DNA from: Zeugodacus cucurbitae
Taxonomy: Eukaryota > Arthropoda > Insecta > Diptera > Tephritidae
NCBI RefSeq assembly: GCF_028554725.1
Contig: NC_071669.1
Location: 44,352,501 to 44,416,500, forward strand
Reading direction: 5' to 3'
DNA: 64,000 nt
The notes beneath the pieces were generated by a model. It ran no database searches and was not told where the DNA came from. It worked only from the letters and a program-made list of their open reading frames with translations. Every line of letters begins with the position of its first letter. Within the stretch, counting starts at the first letter, position 1. Shown here piece by piece: positions 25,001-40,000 of the stretch. The position numbers were made by a program, and so were the translations under genes.

Positions 25001-28000
25001 CATGCATTGAAAATCCAACAATAAAGTCTCTATTAAACTACAAAAAAGAATGTTGTAATAGTCTTTTCACACAGGATCTAGCTGATCAATCAACAAGCCG
25101 CTGCTCGATTAAAACGCTGATTAAGATCGACTTACCACACAAAATAAAAATCTAAATTAATTTTTAATTGAATATTAATCGACATGGAAATGAAATGCAA
25201 CTCTGCGACCAATACCGTATTTGTAATTATATATGCGTTCTTTGTCTGCGAGTTGTTGTTAATATATATGAAACTTACCAACTTCTTATGAAAAGCAAAA
25301 ACAAAAATGTGTAAAAGCTGATCGATTATCGAGTAGCCGGCAGTGTGAAGGGCAAAAACTGGTTTCTCAATCAAAAATTTAATTGATTAATTAGACTGTG
25401 TGAAAAGGCTATAACTGTCTTCACTTATTTGCAATGGAATTGTGCTTGAATATTACATTTTTCTCACGCGCGCTCAGCTAGCAACCACAAACAACTGTCA
25501 AACATAGCAGCCTCACAAAGCAATGATGCATACCAGCATGCAGCAAAGACAACTACCTTTCGCGAGCCGAAATACTAAACGGTAAATGGATTTGTATAGT
25601 ATCTAAAAACTGCATATTAAACATATATACCCCGCAACCTCAGTACGCATTTAAATAGTTGTAGTAATAAACGTATAATGGAATAAACTAAAAATAAATA
25701 AAATATTTATATTTCGCTACAATTGTATATAGCTGCAATTTAAAACTAAAACCCCTGTAAAATATATATATTTATGAAGTACTAAAAAGAATTACTCGAA
25801 TATCGGTTATATATATTTTCAATTTTTACTTGCTATTTATGTTTGAATATATGCTTTATTATTATTATTTTCTTTAACTGTTTTCAGTTACTTCAGAACT
25901 ATATGTCTATCTTAATCTATAACTGTCTTAACGGCCATTCTTTTAAATCAACTCTTCATGTTCTCGTGTTCATCTTGTAACACCTCATGTTCCTTCTGCT
26001 CCGTTTGTTTATTTCAATTTATGATAAACTCTTTCACTTCATTAAAACATATTAAAAATATTTATTTAAATACTCATACTGTATATACATTACATCGATT
26101 ATATAAGCTTCCGTAACTTATAATAATTATTTATACAAAATATAATATAATTTATAAAAAGTACAAGCTTCTATTGTTATCAAATTTAATATTATAAATT
26201 ATTGAAAAGATATGATTAACTAAGGTTAGTTATATTTCTGATTATAATATTCCGTAGCTATTTTCACTCCCAGCTCTCACTCAAAGTAGCCTTAATATTA
26301 GTAAAGTTTATTTAGTACAGTTATATTAGTAAAATTTAAATCCCAAGCTATTAGCTTACTTTTGTAAAAGCAGCAATTAGGTATTAAATATGCATGTAGT
26401 CCTTAGACTCAATCATCTCTATTTCCGTAGCTTACATTTAAACCAGTTCCCTTACACTTACTTCAAGTACTACTTTATAAACTCTTGCTGAGTAGCTCAA
26501 CAGAGTAAAGACATCTACAAAATACTATTTTCTTTTAAAGAGCTTGGATAGAGAGATGAGAAAAATATACTCTCTCAGAGACTAGCCTGCTGCTAAGGTG
26601 AGATCAGTCAAATAATCTGATATATCATTGGCTACACAAAGTTTGATAGAAATATTTCCAAATTTATAATTATGCCTGACTTACTTCACTTATAGCCTAT
26701 TCGCATAGGGGTTAATTGATCAATTAACCGGCCTTTGCTCGATTAAAGCGCTGATTTATTTCGATTTAACATGCATGATACAAGGAATATGTATCTTTTT
26801 TAATACATACATTTTTAATCGAATACAAATCGAGTTGAAGTAGATTAAGTCTTACTTACTTAATCTTACTTATAAATTTAATCGAATACAAATCGCACTG
26901 TTGTTGCCTGTACTTCAAACTCGGCTATTGTTATTGATAAATATGCAATCAGCTGATGAAACTTGGCAACTTCTACTGAAAATGAAAACCAAAAATGTAA
27001 ACAGCTGATCGTTAATCAAGTAGCCGACTGTGCGAAAGAAAAAACTGGTTTCTCAATTATAATCTTATTATATTAAATTAATTAATTTTTTCTCGAAGAA
27101 GATTTTTCAGTAATACCATTGATAAGATAAAAATATTTTTGCTACAAACTTTTCGAAATTTGAGCCGTACTTCGAATTATCGAAATAATTATTTCTGAGA
27201 GACAGTTTCTCGATATCCAAATTGTAGGCAATACAATTCGATTTCGAAAGCTTTATTGAATTGAAATTTCGAACACGTTTTATAATTGAGTTGTGTTGCT
27301 GATTGTTCGTATCCATATTATTTCGAGTGCGACTTAAATCCATTTCTTTCTTTTTGGAAAGTTGAGACCTTCAGAGCTTTCGTTTGTTGCGATGTAATTA
27401 GCCGTATTTTTGGTAGTGTAACCTAGGGCTTACTTATATTTAACTAAGTAAATTCTATAGCAATTATTCTTATATACTAACCTAAAATTATTGCCTTTTA
27501 TATTAATAAAAAGTTTTAAAAGTGATATAAATTTATATACATAGATTCTCATAGTAAATAAAATGTTTCACCAAAAACTCATGAGTATCCCACACATGCA
27601 AACGAAATTCACAAATAAACTTGAAACATTGTTAGCAACACGACATTGATTTTCGATTTTCTATTTTGTATTCTTACTTATAAATTTCTGCTAATTTATG
27701 TTACTTAAAATAAATACTTGTAACAAATAATTATATTTTTTTTATATTATTTAAATTTTTTTTTATAAAAATTGTATTATTTTAACTTCATAATCTCTCT
27801 TAAATTATTTCAAATTATTTTGCTTAATTTTTTTACCTTTCAATTTTGTGATTGTCATTTGTTAATTAATAAAAAATTATAATAAAATCAAGTATATCCC
27901 CAGCTGGCACGAGTTATGTTCACTGCTAATGCGAACGAATGCATTTAATATTAAAAAGTTTAAGATTTGAAAATGAAAACTAATGCTTATGTCTCGAGTA

Positions 28001-31000
28001 CGTGCAATTGTGAATGCCAAAGTGTAGCTTTACAAACAAGCGAATGAACTTAGCTGAACAAGCAAAACGTAGAAAATATTGCAAATCTAATTAGTATAGA
28101 CAATCACTTTCTCTAATTACCGCAAACACTTCTATGTAATATATATACAAAATCATAAAGGAATGTAAAACAAATAGAAAACGCCTATGTAAGACAATAC
28201 AGCTAGATTGCTATGTAAATAAAATGGCATTATTAATAATTTAGATTTCATTTATTAAGCAACTCAACAGCACACACACACTCACATACATCCTCCACTT
28301 TTAATGGAATGCGAATGATTTGTTGAGAAAAATGAAGAAGAAGAATACACTCACTTGTAAAATTTGAATGCAGCAAAGTTTTTATACTCAAGCATATACA
28401 CCGAAATACTTAGAATTTACATAAAAATTTTGTAGTTAAAATTTAGACATAGAAATGTTGTAGAATACTGTAAAAATTCACTTAAAATTTAGAATTTATT
28501 GTTGAAAAATATTTTGTAAATATTTCACTAGAATGTATATCTATACTCGTTTACTGTCTGTGCTATATATATTGTACTACGTTAAACTTTATATCTCTAT
28601 CTATGTATAGCTATATATGTATAACTGTTTTAGAGTGTCTAACAAAGTGTAAATCAATGCTATTTCTACTCTCAATTGTATTCTATATTTAATTACATTT
28701 TCACTCAATTTATCTCCTTCACATGCTCTTCATTCACTAGAAATTTGCTAACACGGTTGTAATCCTGTAAATTATTGTAGTACAAACACCATTTCCATTA
28801 ATATCTTTGTTCATCACTGCTGTCTTAGTCAATGTTCTCGAGTCTTCTTTGTGTAGCATATGTTGTCTTTCTTAAGTGTCTCTAATTATATGTCTGTTGT
28901 GGTTTGTTTTATTATTTATTATTTATTATTAAATATGAGTGAAACTGAGTGAGTGTATGTGTGGGAAGAAGTGAATTAGAAGATTTCTACTGAATTTTGA
29001 AAAAATTATCGCACATAAAATATAAATGTTACGTATACGCCATGTACAACATTTATAGAATTGCTTTCTTATTAGAACATATGAAGAAGTTAGATAATAT
29101 AAAACTAAAAAGACTAAAATTTGTATTTAAAACGAAAGAATGATTGTTATTGCATAAAATACATATATATATATATGAAGCCTTCAGATTTTTCTTCACT
29201 TATCCAAAAAGAAAAATTCATTCGCTAGCATTTAGCCTCTAGTAAAATAGCACACAAACATGTCATCCCTTTCGACATAGAACATAGCGCTCAAATATCT
29301 TCCCTTACTTAGCACTACGCTTGACAAGCAGCCGTATTATTACATTCTCACATTATTTCCAATTGAATAGCGTCTGGTAGTCTGGCATTGTGCATTGTTT
29401 GCACGAGTATGCGTGTGTGGGACAATTATTGCCAATGATTTCCTTTTGAATGTATCAAAAAACTGTCAAACGCACTGACAGGTGTCAACCGTGTAAGCTA
29501 TTAATTTGGAAAGTTTTGCGCCGGCAGGCAACACCACTCCCAAAGCGCCTCAACAGTCAGCGTAATGGCACACATTTAGATAAGCAAAAATTTAACAACA
29601 TTTCTAAGTTTGAAATGGGCAAACAAGGCAGGCTTTCTATGGCAGTTTGGAAAACAACAAGCAACAGGTTGCCAAAACGGCTAGTGGAAAGTTGCAAGCA
29701 TATATTAACGCTCTGAGCTATTTACATACGTTTTTCTTTGAATAAGAATGCATATGAAGAGTACCTTATTTGAGTATATGGTTGAGTTTATGCCAAATTT
29801 AATCATTTTATATGCGTGTGCTTACTACCAGCCTCATAGCTTATTCTATATGTCTGCATGTGCATATGGTAGTTTGTATATATATGTACATATTAAGTGA
29901 AACATGCTGAATATCAGCACGTGCAATCAATCTATTACAAGCATATGTACTTAAGTATCTTTGAACTAATGTTGTCTCCCGAATGAACTCACCACTGCTG
30001 GCAGGGCGTATACGTGACATTTAAGCTTCTTAGAATTTCGATTACTCCAGCAACCGTCTACTAGACATAGGAATAACATCCAAATGACTACTTTTCATTA
30101 GAGATATAAATGGCTATTAGATTTTAGTTTCTAGATTCTAGATTACAGGTTATAAAATCTAGATTCTGGATTCTAGTTTCTAGATTCTGGATTCTAGACT
30201 ATCAATTCTAGAATTGTAGATTCTAGATTCTAAATTCTTGATTTTAATTCTAGATTATAGATCTTAGATCCTAAATTCTAGATTCTATATTCTATATTCT
30301 AGATTCTAGATTCTAGATTTTAATTCTATCTCTAGATTTTAATTCTAGATTCTAGATTAAAGATTCTAGGTTCTAGACTATAGATTCTAGATTATTGATA
30401 ATAGATTCTAGGTTCTAGACTATAGATTCTAGATTTTATATTTTAGATTATATATTCTAACTTTCAGATAAAAACACCAGATCAGATATAAACACCAGAT
30501 CCTAGACTCTGGATTCTAGATTCTAGGTTTTAGATTATATATTCTAGATTTCGCATTATAGATTATAGATACCAGATCCTAGATTCTAGATTTTAAATTT
30601 TAGAATATATATTCTAGATTTCAGATTATATATTCTAACTTATATATACCAGATCTTAGACTCTAAATTAGATTCTATGTTCTAGACTATAAATTTTAGA
30701 TTTTAGATTATATATTCTAGATTTCAGATTATAGATTCTAGCTTATATATACCAGATCTTAGACTCTAGATTCTAGATTATAGATTCTAGGTTCTAGACT
30801 ATAGATTCTAAATTTTATATTATGGATTCTAAACTATAGATACCAGATCCTAGACTCTAGATTATAGATTTTAGAATATAGAAAATATAAAAAATTTATA
30901 TGTATTTATTTAGACTTTTTGACCGAAATAACATCTGTAAGATGACTTACTCCCACTTTGGCTTCTGCATTGTCAATTGGTCAACAACCAGCAAAGGCAA

Positions 31001-34000
31001 TAAATATTATCTTAACCTCTCTCTAAATACTCCAAAAGCCCCAACATTTAATATGGTCACAATGGAAGACGAAAACAACTGCCATACATGCCATTAAAGC
31101 GCTCACTTGACCTTCACCAAAAGCCAGCTGTAGAATTGCGATAATATCACGTCCATGGCTTGTATGTCAACACAATAACACGTAGAACGAATTTATTTAT
31201 TATTGATAGACGAGTGGAATTCGACAATATGACAACAGCACAATATCGCAAAATAGCGAGACAAAATTTATTGTCTACAAAAGGGCGCACACACAAGCAC
31301 TTAACCGAAGCAGACTACGCTTCCATAGTGATATTTACATACAGACATGTGTTTATAGACAATATCCAGATATATTAATGCCGTTGTAAGCCACCAGCTA
31401 CTATCAGCATCCCATTATAGAGATGGGCATTATAAATATCAAATGCAATAATCATTGCCTACATTTAGGCGAAATAACCCAAAAGTTGTAGTAATGCCCG
31501 CTTTCTCTGTAAGATTAGTACTGGAATGAAAACTGACAGCAGAACCGTTAGTAAAGTAGTGCCAAAGAGGAAAACAACAAAATGCGAGTACGTACGAAGC
31601 AGGACAATAAACTTCAATGAGCGCTTAGTATTAAATTCAAATAAGCCCGTTATTGTGTTGAATATGGCTGCCGGCCATTTGAGCAGACAACAACTAGCTT
31701 GATCCAGTACAAAGTCACCATACAATATGCGAGTCTGTACACAAATAATAGTGGCGCATGAAGCTTAGTCCTTATCCTATTTTCAAATAACTGCATATGT
31801 TATATTCAAAGCCAAAATAAATAAGGCCGAAGGCGAGCACGAATTGCGACGTTTGCTTGCTGTTGCTGTGTGCATGTGGATCGGAACTATGATTACCGGG
31901 TGCTGCTGAGTGCCATTGTTGTGTATGGTTATGTGTTGGATTCTCTAATATTTGAGTAGGTTTAAGTTGGCAAATGTGCGGAATTTAAGCCAAGATATTA
32001 CACAGAAATGTAGCACAAAATATTTTATAGATAAAATTATTTTAAAATATTACAAAAGTATTTTATTTAAAGCCAAAGCGGAAAATATGCATACATTGCT
32101 TACAAGTAATTCTATACTTCTTCTAGTGTCTTAAAATTAGTTTATATTATTTTTGTTTGGGAATTTTTCTGCAATTACTAAAAAGTTAAATGAACCTAAT
32201 TTTTTTTTGTGAAAACGACAATAGAATTTTCCATATTTGAAACATTTTAACATCGTTCCAAAGAAAAAAAATAAGGAGTTAGGTGGTTGGAATCTGAAGA
32301 ACTATGGACATAGTAATATTCTGAACCAATTCAAAGTAAACGTTAATAAATCAGCCTGCATTCTCCCAAAGTTGGATTTCAAGAGTCACATCCAGGTGAG
32401 GATACTCTCTAGACGAAAATAATAAAAATAGGCTAAGAGGGAGACCTACAGGTCCAAAATGGACTGCAGAGTAAGCACAAGGGTTTAGTCCGACGATCTT
32501 TTCTCTATCAAGCCGTCTACTGAACACGGATACTATTTTCAAAACGGAATGCCTGGGAATAGATAAGGCCTGTGAACCTCTATTGACTAACTACGAAAGG
32601 ATAAATAAAACAACAATATGCAAAGATAGGCAGACAGCACTCCTTTCGTAGCCAACGGCTAATTACAGTATAGTCAATAACTGCACACATACCTGCCTAT
32701 TGAACTCACTGGTAATGAAAAAGTTGATGAGTTGGCAAAGTCAGAAGCCTTTCAAGATGAATCCGAGGCAAAGTTACCATACCGCTTTAAAATAACTAAA
32801 CAAATATGGCCAAAATATGATAAGACAAGTACTAGGATAAGGACTAAATAGATCCAGGAAAAGTATTTTTAGACTTCCAGCTATTATAACGGGGATATTG
32901 GCCATTTGGAGAACATGCGATGAAACAGGGTATGCCATACAATAATATTTGCCGCGGCTGTGAACTAGAAGCAAATAAGGCAACAATTTTCCACTTCCTC
33001 TGTGAATGCCCCGCCCTATCGTAGCTCTGACACAGAATACTTGGAATCCATCAGACATCAAACTTTGAATGGATGTTTACTAAAAGCATAACAGACATAA
33101 ATAGTTTCATCTAAAACCCAAAATGGTTTGAACGAAAATATGAAACGTGATAGCAGTAATATAAAGGTCCACGATTAGTGCATCAAAATGACACACCTAA
33201 TGCTAATTGAACTCAAAAATAATAAGGCCTTCTTCAAACCAAATAAAAATTATGTAATGGTAACCTTACGCAATAGTGGAGTCCGTATTTATTGAAATAT
33301 TTACGACATATTTCAAAAGACGTTGATATAGAAAAAAAAATTACAAAAAATATTGGCAATATTTAGGTATTATAGAACTGGAAAATTATTAGAACCGTAA
33401 AAGTATATCATACTGTGTGTTATTTCTAAAAAAAATATATTCATATATGTTTGAGTGAATTCGAATGTTTGTATGCTTGAATCATATATCATTTTCTTGA
33501 CAATAATTAAAAGTGACTTAAATCGACTCAAATTCAAAGAGACATGCTCAGTTAATCTGACTAAGTTAACCGTAGTAGTATTCAAAAAGGTCCTCAGAAC
33601 CGGAATTATTATGAAATAAAACACAATTTGCCTAAATGTTAAATGAAAGTCAGTATACCCATCACGGATTAAGTCAATTTAAGCCACTTTTACAAATTAC
33701 CACATATTATTTTAAGAATGTATTATTTATATAATTGCACGATTTTTTTGGGATAACAACAATTCCAAATAGTAAACTATAGATCAATGTGTATGACTTA
33801 AATAAATGAAGTATTTCAGTTAATTTATATTTATTTATGTTAGTAATAACTCTTTATTTTCTTAATTAAATTGTTATCGCTTATTTGCCGTTTTATGTTA
33901 ATTATTATTTTATTAAAATATACATACATACACCAACAAACAAATTAAATGAACACAGTGACTCGTTTACCCATATCAATACGCCTACAGATACTATGTA

Positions 34001-37000
34001 TACCCAATTTAACTCGTAGTATGATCCACAATAAAACCTTCAACACAACAATAACAAAAGTGACAAATAATGCAGTTATTTTAAAACCAGCATATTCCAT
34101 ATAAATACCGAGGAATAATGTATGTATAATAAATATAGAGATTAACAGCCCTATTTAACTGATGCGAATATAGTTTAACCGAAATCATTTTGTAAATACG
34201 CCAAAAAGTAATCCCAAAGTGTCTTATAATCAAGTATATATATAATGATTAAAAACTCTTTTAAATTTTTCAAATTCTTTTATATAAAACTAAAATCTGT
34301 CTTTTACCCCTTTCCTCTTACACCACTCGGTTGTTATACTTCAATCATTTAGGAGCAAATCGCACGCGAGAAGCAAGTAAGTGGGCGTGTACAGTTACAA
34401 GTTTGGTATAATGCCGATCGCAATGAGTTGGTCGTCTCACTAATGGCCGCGGATGATCTGGCTTTACGTGATGAAGCCTACGGACATGGTAATCTACCGG
34501 AGGCATATGCTAAAGTGCGCGTTTTACCCAAATGGTAAGATTCGAGAAACAAATGACGTTTTTAAATACTTCTTTTATTGAAATATCCAAATCCTCAAGT
34601 TCGAGAACTTATCTATTAAACAATTAATAATCACTTCTCGAAGAAAGTTGTTCACTTTCAACTTTTCTTCATCTATTCATTTACTCCCTCACTAACAAAT
34701 CGACTCCCAAATAATTTCTTCTTCCCCGCAGCGGCGATGGTTGCGTTCAACAAACCGAAGTCAGTCATCCCACACAAAATCCCATTTGGAATGCAACGCT
34801 CACCTTTCAGCACGTGAATGCCGACAGCCTCATGGATCGCTACATTGACACACAGTTATGGGATCTTGTACCACACACCGAGTCCATATTTCTGGGCGAA
34901 TGCAGTGTCGAACTGCAGCAGGCCTTTCTCGATGATCGTGCCATCTGGTGTCGACTGGAGGATCCGAAGGGGCTGCGCGGCATCAGCATGTCAAAATCGC
35001 CGAGCGTCTCACCGCGCGGCTCCATTGCCGCCGGCTGTCCAGGCGGCGATGTATCGCGTCTACTGCGACGCGATTACAATATGCAACGTTCCATATCGGA
35101 CGAAGTCGATTCGATCGGTGATGGCACCTCACTGCTACATCCCGATACCGCCTGGGTGGCTGGCTCACGGCGTGGTTCTTCGCAGTCGGAGACGCTCGAG
35201 GTCGAGGTATATCAATTGGGTAAAGATTTTTCACGTTCCTTACCCGGTTCGCGGCGCTCCTCGTTTCAAGATCCAGATAAAATACGCGAAGAAGAAGCAA
35301 TGCAACCGCCACCAGCTTCCTATTATGTGGGCCGGCGTCGTTCGTCAGTGGCACGTCGTGATCCAGATGAAATACTGAAATCATTGAAGGCGGTACGTGG
35401 TGAGCTTGGACGTGCAATGAGTTTAGGAACGGAACAGCAAAAACGACCGGGATCAAGACGTAAGTAGTAATTTAGTAGGAACAAATGAAGAAAGTGCTTG
35501 TGAAAAATTTGTATTATATACATATGTATACTATTCATACGAGCATACAGTCCCATATATTAAACATTCTAAAAAATAAGATTTAAGAAATATATGTAAG
35601 TATAGGTAGGGAATTGAGAGCTTGAAATTATATAAGGTACTGGCGGTTTTAATTTCGTATATTATAACTAGGCATTTTGATTAGAAAATGTGTTGAAATC
35701 TTTAAAATCTCAACCACATCAGAGCTCATAAAGTCCATGTTTAAATTTTACTAGGCCTACTATATAACTTTAATTTTGTGTACTTTAATAACAGTAAAAG
35801 TTGAGAAACTCACAAAAAATAATATTTCATTTATGTCGATGTAGTCCTTTACAATATATGGTAACATTCTTATGTAAGAAAGTTGGGTAACATGTATCCC
35901 TTACACTTAAAATTTTTAAGAATACCTGAAATATTTTTTCAAACCCTTTTGCTCTTTATAAATTTCTACAACCAAGAAACGTGGTTATAAAGCACTTCTT
36001 AAAATATCACTTAGTTGTGTCATCTACAAATTTTAGCTCTTTTTAAGCACTAGCCCTGTATATTGTATGCTCTCAATTCTCTCAAGATTACACACTGAAG
36101 ATAAAAAAATATAAAATATTTTCAAAAATGATTTTTACTAATTTTTATTTAAAATTATTTTATGCTGCACAATAGTTCACTTTATATAGTGTATAATGAA
36201 CACATAATATTTTCTAATATTTCTTTCTCTCTTTATTTTCTTAATATTATACTCTTATACTTTCTTTTATAAATTGTTTTCACTTAATTTCGAATCCTTA
36301 ACCAAAAATGCTGTGCTCTCTGCAATTGCAAACTGATCACTAATTATTTACAACTATTTCTCTCTTTCCCTCTTTCCTTAAAACAACACTGTCGCTATCA
36401 CTCTATTGCTCGCTTTCCAACACTACTCAACACACTCTCTCTCTATCGCTCTAATCGTTTACGGCTACTCCCTTGCTTTGTCTCTCATTTGCAACTTGTA
36501 CCGCTATTTTAACAACACTCCTTTAGCCTCGATAACGGTTTCGCATTATCAAAGCTTAGACACGCCTTACATTTGGACACGCACCAAGTGAATGCGAATA
36601 AATTTAAAAGCAAAAAAACACAACAAAAAGTAAAATGCTCGTTCTAAAAATTAAAACACAACAACAACTTCTGCTAAATAAAGAGTACTAACTAAATAAA
36701 ATGTAAAAAGTAAAAAACAAAAAATTAAATACAACAACATTTAAAATAAACCAGTTACTAATATTCACAACATAAGTGTACCAAGAAAGTAGTTTGTGCA
36801 ACAAAATATGTTTACTCGCTGCACCAGATCTTTAATTTTTTATTTCGCTGCTGCAACTTCACCTCTGTTGTAGTCTATTTAATTTTATTAACAACAACAA
36901 CACTCACATTAGACACTCTCGTTAAAAGCACTAATCCACACACGAACACGGTAGTAAAAAAGAGAAAAAATAAAAAATTCAAATTTCGTGAAACGGAAAA

Positions 37001-40000
37001 CTATTTGAGCGATCAAAATGAAATTAAAAAAAAATACAAAAAAAAAAATTTAAAAATAAAAGTAATAAAAGTCGGCACCCCATTCGATATGCAATCAGTA
37101 ACAAAAACAATTAGTAACACAATGCCAGGGATCCACAACCTGTAGAATGCAACACTGCAAAAAACAGTTAAGAAATGGTAAGAGCGCAATATTAACATTT
37201 ATTCCGTTATTTTGTTATGTCGTTGCGTTCAAAAACGTTTTCCTGAACTTACACATTTTTGAAAGTGAATCGTTTTGCTTTTTGCATAACCTTAAAAGAT
37301 TTTCGTTTTGAATGTTTTTAGAAAAATATATAATAATAATCAGTTTTTTATTATCGAACTCATTTTAACAAAATTCATAATCATAAATGTATATATTTTT
37401 GAGGTTCATAACTAAAAACCAACAAACTAAAATTTAATTTCAGTAATTTTCGTTTCCACAAATAAAAAAATATTTCGAAGTGTTGTAATTAAGTATGTAT
37501 AATTGAAAATTTTCAACTAGTGGCAACACTTTTAAACATATCGCATTAAAAAATGCCTCTTTAATGCGATCTTCTAAATTTTTTTACAAACCACATTCAG
37601 CCAATATTCAAATTTCTTTGTTTCAAATGCAATGATAATGAAATAGTCTTGCTCTTGACATTTCCGATCTGTTAGCCCCATCTTGTAGGCTTGCGCCGCT
37701 ACCAAAGTGTGTCCAGTGAGTAAGCCAAGCATGTTCCTACATTTCCTTCTATCGTGCGTCAGTAGAAATCTACCGCTTTACACACAACTTTTTGCATCCG
37801 GTAGATCCTTCCAGCGCGCTTTGAACTTTCTTACCAAGTTCCGACGTAGATCATCATGGGCTTATCTACGTCGATCAAGCTTTCAAATGAGGGTTTTACG
37901 TCTCTTTTGACAATCTCGTCCACTACCTGGCTACCCATAACTCAAGGCAGTATATCCCCACACCAACTCCATCCTCCATTTTCAAGACATCCCTAACTAT
38001 GTTTAACGAGCTGTTTTGCCCTTACGCCAGCCATGTCTTTCCAAGTTTCCTTTGAATCTTCTTTCCCATTTGAAAAGTCGGGTCGTGTAATTAGTGCTTG
38101 CTAAGCTGACATTACCCACAGAGCTAGGCCTGGATGTTCTATGGATACATTTTCATGCTGCCTTAAGGGGTTACATTGTTTTTTAAATTGTTGTAATTGA
38201 AAAAAATAAGCCAAAAAACAAAAAATCGATTTTTTGAATCCACGAAACCCATGTAACCCCTTAAGTCGTACCGCCGATTTTGGCGGGCTGTTTTCAGCAA
38301 ATAGTTCTATAGGTGGCTGATTTGTACAATAGTTGATTATAACACATCAATGATATATTTTAGGAAGTTACCATAGAATTTCAAATTAATTAAACTATTT
38401 CCAATACCTTTCTTTACAAAGAATTTAAGACAATGGCCAAGTATGACCTTCCAAATGAGAATCAGACACAAACCCTGAATTAATCGATCCCAATATATAC
38501 TGTTTGTAGAGCATTTGCTTTTCTCTTGCTTTTCATCGGAGATCTGGTGTCTTCCATAGAAATATTATATCGTTTAGGTCAGACAAGTCGTATAGCCTAT
38601 GCTGAAAACGACAGGAACTTAAACAGCTAATTAATTAGCAAGCAAATAATATTACGCCACCGTTACCACCATGGAATAAAATTATTATTATAAACGTCTA
38701 TTTTCAATTATGTTACTAGCTGAAATATCTAGCTGTAAATTTAGCCACACTTCCAACGAACTTCTCTCCATCAGCGAGAATATTTCTCTGAACTGAGAAA
38801 ACTAGTTGAATATTGGATAAAGATAAACCCACTTCAACTCTAAAAATAATATTTTCGCATTACATTGAATCACAACAAAAATTTTATGTACTCTCAGCAA
38901 TACGCCACATACACATATTTTATATACTCAAGTTGCAATCAAGTCAAATTTAAACTCAGTTCACAAAACCACTACGAAACCAAACGAAAACTTTGAGCAA
39001 ACTTCCGAAAGCTCCGCACAAACTGCAAAGTGTGGCAACCAAAAACAATAGTGCCGTTAGATGTGTGGGCAGTTAAGGGATATGCTCACCAAAGACTACA
39101 TATAAGATTATATATTTTAATAGAAAGTGCCCAAACTATTTTCACTCAGTATCCAGTGTATGTACATAATAGAGTATACTAAATACAATAGATAGCGGTA
39201 GCAGATAATAATAAAGCCTCAATCGATTGTAAGAAGATAAAAACCTGATGAACCTTGAAATTAACTTTTGTGAAATTTCCGCACTTATACGATGGTGAAC
39301 ACACGCAAATGTACATGTAGAGCGTAAAGTAAATAGTTTAATGAAGATATAATAAACGCAAGAATATAACTAAAGGAAGGAATATTTGTGGATCATATTT
39401 CTGCTTATTTAAGCAAAATAAATATTTAGGACATTCCATGTTAATATGTGCTTAAAGATAACACATAGATATGTGCTTAATATAACACAATAATATATAG
39501 CTAGGGCTTAATAGTATTTTCAAACAGCAGCTAATTGATCAAAAACTGGGGTCTCAATTATAATCTTAATGTATTAAATTAATTTAGCTGTGCGAAAAGT
39601 AATGAAGCAAATTAATCTTTTGACTCTTCAAAAGCAGCCATAGTAAGAAGACTTGGCATACTTAGAAAATGAAATAAAATCGTTAATCCTGTTAAACATA
39701 TCTATCATGAAGAAGGTCAGATCAGAGATCACGCAAACTGCAATCTAACTATTCACTGATTTGAAAATTACATGAATTGGTCTTTGAATTGCTTACGGTA
39801 CTCACTGGATCTGACCCCAAGCAATTTTTCGTTGTTCTCATTCTTCAAGAGAATTTCCACAACATTCTATCAACTATAATATTATAAAGCAGACCAATTA
39901 AACTATACAATTTTTTTTAGAAAATTTTACAGATCGCTCTCTCTAACGAATAATATGAAATCGATTTTTGTCACTAAAAATGGGTTTCTTTAAAATAATA

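Noticed and set aside
29450..29716. 88-codon Lys/Arg/Gln-rich plus-strand frame in the long Rim intron
   Set aside because: No domain, no splice or start context; could not be supported as a gene or exon.
31465..31725. Hydrophobic minus-strand frame of 86 codons that looks like a membrane protein
   Set aside because: No family resemblance, no conserved context, and Leu/Phe/Val-rich frames arise by chance in AT-rich DNA.
34818..35456. Long frames on both strands overlapping Rim exon e
   Set aside because: They are shadows of a GC-rich coding exon; only the plus frame with C2A homology has splice sites and domain sense.
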